Source: Streptomyces caniferus (GTDB lineage: Bacteria > Actinomycetota > Actinomycetes > Streptomycetales > Streptomycetaceae). Taken from it: a stretch of 64,000 nt of DNA. The notes under the pieces were generated by a model. That model was not told the origin of the DNA. It worked only from the letters and a program-made list of their open reading frames with translations, and searched no databases. This document shows positions 61,706-64,000 of the stretch, one piece after another. A program made the translations under genes and the position numbers. The stretch lies in NCBI RefSeq assembly GCF_009811555.1, contig NZ_BLIN01000005.1, forward strand, positions 2,489,501-2,553,500. The letters run 5' to 3'. Within the stretch, counting starts at the first letter, position 1. The number at the start of each line of letters is the position of its first letter.

Positions 61706-63343
61706 ATGAATGACAACGGGGGCCCCGCACCGCGTCCGCACGATCCCACGAGCTTCCGGCTGCAACCGCCGCAGCCCGCCCAGGCTCCGCCCACGGAACA
61801 CTCGCAGGCTCCGGCAGCCGCACAGGCCGCACCGCCGTCGTCCGATCCGGGCGCGGGCCGGCTCGTGGCGGGCCGCTACCGGCTGCTGAGCAGGCTCGGG
61901 CACGGCGGCATGGGCACCGTGTGGCGGGCCCGGGACGAGGTGATGGACCGCGAGGTGGCGGTCAAGGAGTCCCGGATCCCCGACCACCTGCCGGAGCGGG
62001 AGCGGGCCGGGCTCTTCGAACGGATGCGGCGCGAGGCACGGGCCGCGGCCCGCCTCGACCATCCCGCGGTGGTGAACGTCCATGACGTCGCCGTGGAGGA
62101 GGGGCAGCCGTGGATCGTCATGGAGTTCGTCCAGGGACGCTCCCTCGGCGACGCGCTCCAGGAGGGCACGCTCGGCGCGCGCGACGCCGCCCGGATCGGG
62201 CTGGAGGTGCTGGGCGCACTGGAGGCCGCGCACGCCGCCGGGATCCTGCACCGCGACGTGAAGCCGGACAACGTCATGCTCGGCCGCCACGACCGCGTCG
62301 TCCTCACCGACTTCGGCATCGCGCAGATCGAGGGCGAGACCAAGCTGACCGAGACCGGCGGGTTCGTCGGCTCCCCCGAATTCATCGCGCCCGAGCGGGT
62401 GTTGGGGCAGCAGCCCGGCAGCGCCTCCGACCTGTGGTCGCTCGGCGTCGTGCTGTACGCGGCGACGGAGGGCGTCTCGCCGTTCCGCCGCACCAACACC
62501 CCCGCCACGCTGCAGGCCGTGCTGAACGCGGCCCCGGCAGCCCCGACCGCGGCCGGTGGTGGTCCGCTGGCCGAGGCCGTCCAGGGTCTGCTGCAGAAGG
62601 ATCCGGCGCACCGGCCGAGTGCGGCGCAGGTGCGCGAGCTGCTCGAACGCGCTGTGCAGCCCCCGCCCCCGGTCGTGCGGACCGGCGATCCGGAGGCCGG
62701 TCAGGGTGTCCGCCTCGGCCGCAAGGCACTCCTCGGGATCGGCGCCGGAGTCGTGGCACTGGCGGTGGCGGCCTACCTGGTGCTCGCGGATCCGTTCGCC
62801 GGGCCGTTGCCCGAGGGATGGAAGATCCGCCAGGAGGCGGGGACGCTGAACGCGGACGTCGCGGTGCCCGCCGGCTACCTCCGGATCCCGGACGAGGACG
62901 ACCCCTCCGTGATGACGTACAAGGATCCCAGCGGTGCGGTCACCGTCGAGCTGACCCGGTGGGACCACGTACGGCAGAAAACCGACATCTCGGGGACCGC
63001 CGACGCCCAGGCGTTCAAGGACTCGGACGCGATCAAGGGCGGCTCCTTCTCGGGGTCGGGGACCTCGATGTCCTCGGACACCAAGGCCCGCAGCAGCACG
63101 GACGCCAATGTCACGTACCAGGGCCGCGATGCCGCGCTGAACACCGTCACCTACGGCACGAGCGGCTCCGGTGTGGACATCGACGGGGACGTCCCGCGCG
63201 AGGCCAAGGCGTTCTACTACCGGACCCACGCCGGTGACATGTACCGGTTGTGGGTGGACTACCCGGGCAAGGGCGACGTCACCGCCCGCGGCCGCGAGGT
63301 CGCCCGGGTCGCGATCGCCAACCTGGACCTTCACAAGCCCTGA
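61706..63343 (+). CDS. Transmembrane Ser/Thr protein kinase (PknB/Hanks type)
   Basis: 545 aa. After a Pro/Gln-rich leader, the kinase domain spans about 57-315: GHGGMG loop (65-70), Lys87 (VAVKES), HRDVKPDN (182-189), DFG (202-204) and APE (228-230), all intact. A single membrane helix lies at 341-360. The outer domain (~185 residues) has no PASTA repeats and resembles lipoprotein-like sensor domains of actinobacterial kinases. It may sense an external cue and phosphorylate regulators; physical closeness to the conflict genes is suggestive only. The ATG at 61706 was chosen over a GTG at 61688 because a purine-rich GAAGATGAG precedes it. Confidence 0.92.
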   Translation: MNDNGGPAPRPHDPTSFRLQPPQPAQAPPTEHSQAPAAAQAAPPSSDPGAGRLVAGRYRLLSRLGHGGMGTVWRARDEVMDREVAVKESRIPDHLPERERAGLFERMRREARAAARLDHPAVVNVHDVAVEEGQPWIVMEFVQGRSLGDALQEGTLGARDAARIGLEVLGALEAAHAAGILHRDVKPDNVMLGRHDRVVLTDFGIAQIEGETKLTETGGFVGSPEFIAPERVLGQQPGSASDLWSLGVVLYAATEGVSPFRRTNTPATLQAVLNAAPAAPTAAGGGPLAEAVQGLLQKDPAHRPSAAQVRELLERAVQPPPPVVRTGDPEAGQGVRLGRKALLGIGAGVVALAVAAYLVLADPFAGPLPEGWKIRQEAGTLNADVAVPAGYLRIPDEDDPSVMTYKDPSGAVTVELTRWDHVRQKTDISGTADAQAFKDSDAIKGGSFSGSGTSMSSDTKARSSTDANVTYQGRDAALNTVTYGTSGSGVDIDGDVPREAKAFYYRTHAGDMYRLWVDYPGKGDVTARGREVARVAIANLDLHKP

Positions 63344-63419
63344 GGCCGCTGTACGCCGTCCGGCCCGGATGGCCGCCCGCTGCCGCCGTGCGCGGCGGCG
63401 GGGCCGCCCCGCCCGCGGT

Positions 63420-63632
63420 CTACCGGCCGGCGGCCTCCTTGAGGGTGTGGGCGACCAGGGCGTTGGCGTGGCCGTGGCCCAGGCCGTGTTCGGTCTTGAG
63501 CCAGGCCACCAGCTCCATGTGCCGGGTGAGCGGCGAGGCGGTGATCAGGCTCTTCCACTCGGCTATCGGGCGGCCGTACTTCTTCTCGATCGACGGGAAA
63601 TAACTCGCGGGGCCCTGCACGGTGTTGGTCAT
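63420..63632 (-). CDS. DUF4287 domain protein
   Basis: 70 aa. GPASYFPSIEKKYGRPIAEWKSLI and MELVAWLKTEHGLGHGHANALVAHTL are the DUF4287 signature. It is a small helical protein of unknown function, common in actinobacteria. The ATG at 63632 (MTNTVQ) was taken; a longer frame to 63683 adds an Arg-rich, unsupported start. Confidence 0.88.
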   Translation of the reverse strand: MTNTVQGPASYFPSIEKKYGRPIAEWKSLITASPLTRHMELVAWLKTEHGLGHGHANALVAHTLKEAAGR

Positions 63633-63701
63633 GGAGGCAGCATGGCACCCCCCACTGACAATCCGGCGGGCCCGCGTGCGCACCTGCCCCGGGACGCGCG
63701 G

Positions 63702-64000
63702 TCAGGTCCGCAGCGGACCCGTCGACCCCCGCACCACCAGCTCCGGCTGGAAGACGAACTCCGTGCGCTGGGGCGGGCTCTGGCGGCCCTGGGCGCGTTC
63801 GTGGATCTCCTCGATCAGGGCGCCGACCGCCGCCGTGGCCATCGCCTGCACCGGCTGGCGCACCGTGGTCAGCGGCGGGTCGGTGAAGGCGATCAGCTGC
63901 GAGTCGTCGAAGCCGACGACCGAGATGTCGCCCGGGACGTCCAGACCGCGCTGGCGGGCCGCGCGGACGACGCCGAGCGCCATCAGATCGCTGCCGCAGA
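63702..64000 (-). CDS. malR: LacI-family regulator MalR, C-terminal part (5' end outside window)
   Basis: About 99 residues of the periplasmic-binding-like effector domain of a LacI/GalR regulator are visible: GSDLMALGVVRAARQRGLDVPGDISVVGFDDSQLIAFTDPPLTTVRQPVQ, ending in FVFQPELVVRGSTGPLRT. The DVPGDISVVGFDD segment is the classic LacI motif, and the combination with nearby amylase and pullulanase genes and CTTGCA operators fits MalR, the maltose-responsive repressor. The DNA-binding domain lies beyond position 64000. Confidence 0.85.
   Translation of the reverse strand, partial: CGSDLMALGVVRAARQRGLDVPGDISVVGFDDSQLIAFTDPPLTTVRQPVQAMATAAVGALIEEIHERAQGRQSPPQRTEFVFQPELVVRGSTGPLRT

Overview
The window is almost certainly chromosomal DNA of a Streptomyces or a very close relative. 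GC content is very high, third codon positions are almost all G or C, and GTG starts are common. It encodes actinobacterial families (DUF4191, DUF397, DUF5753, DUF6891, DUF6801), a GSI plus a eukaryote-type GSII glutamine synthetase, and a gene order lipB-lipA-DUF4191-RDD-glnA ... glnII ... amylase/pullulanase-malR that I recall from the S. coelicolor core chromosome. No rRNA, tRNA, CRISPR array or integrase was found.

Layout. 0-7 kb: the end of one gene, a 0.9-kb gene-free stretch built from inverted and tandem repeats, a WYL regulator, an SDR lacking its catalytic Tyr, a sigma-like membrane protein, DUF4240 and a TIGR01777 epimerase. 7-15.9 kb: a flavoprotein, an NsdA-like regulator broken by an exact 11-bp tandem duplication, then lipoate synthesis (lipB, lipA), DUF4191, an RDD protein and glnA with four GlnR half-sites. 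15.85-21.83 kb: an insertion-like module just after glnA. It carries a 1,592-aa RHS toxin and a candidate immunity protein made of two repeated domains, and is flanked by a direct repeat of the last 15 bp of glnA. 22-34 kb: a hydrolase and MerR pair, an Fpg/Nei glycosylase, a carnitine-type acyltransferase with a 2OG-Fe dioxygenase, 2,4-dienoyl-CoA reductase, PadR, an acyl-CoA synthetase and a Gfo/Idh oxidoreductase. 34-41 kb: glnII (second GlnR site), DUF6891, a rhomboid-like protein, a Cys-Cys leader peptide before a winged-helix regulator, and a likely ornithine-lipid operon (OlsB-like, OlsA-like, DedA). 41-50 kb: secreted alpha-N-acetylglucosaminidase, DUF397, a second sigma-like membrane protein, a deletion scar joining truncated DUF4345 and TetR genes, and a metal-dependent hydrolase/ferredoxin reductase/TetR operon. 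50.3-51.0 kb: two inverted copies of a hairpin element with a conserved loop. 51-64 kb: secreted pullulanase and alpha-amylase with MalR-type repeats and malR at the right edge. Between amylase and malR lies an accessory block: a DUF6801 surface protein, a Trypco2 plus trypsin-NACHT-membrane conflict pair, a WhiJ-like cassette (ATPase, XRE-DUF5753, DUF397) and a Ser/Thr kinase.

How the genes work together. Core functions are nitrogen assimilation (glnA and glnII, both apparently under GlnR), protein lipoylation, and extracellular alpha-glucan degradation under MalR. The most interesting accessory systems are the RHS toxin/duplicated-domain immunity island after glnA, the Trypco2/trypsin-NACHT operon, and the paired hairpin elements whose stems covary around an identical 13-nt loop. 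All functions are inferred from sequence reading and family knowledge; no searches were run.
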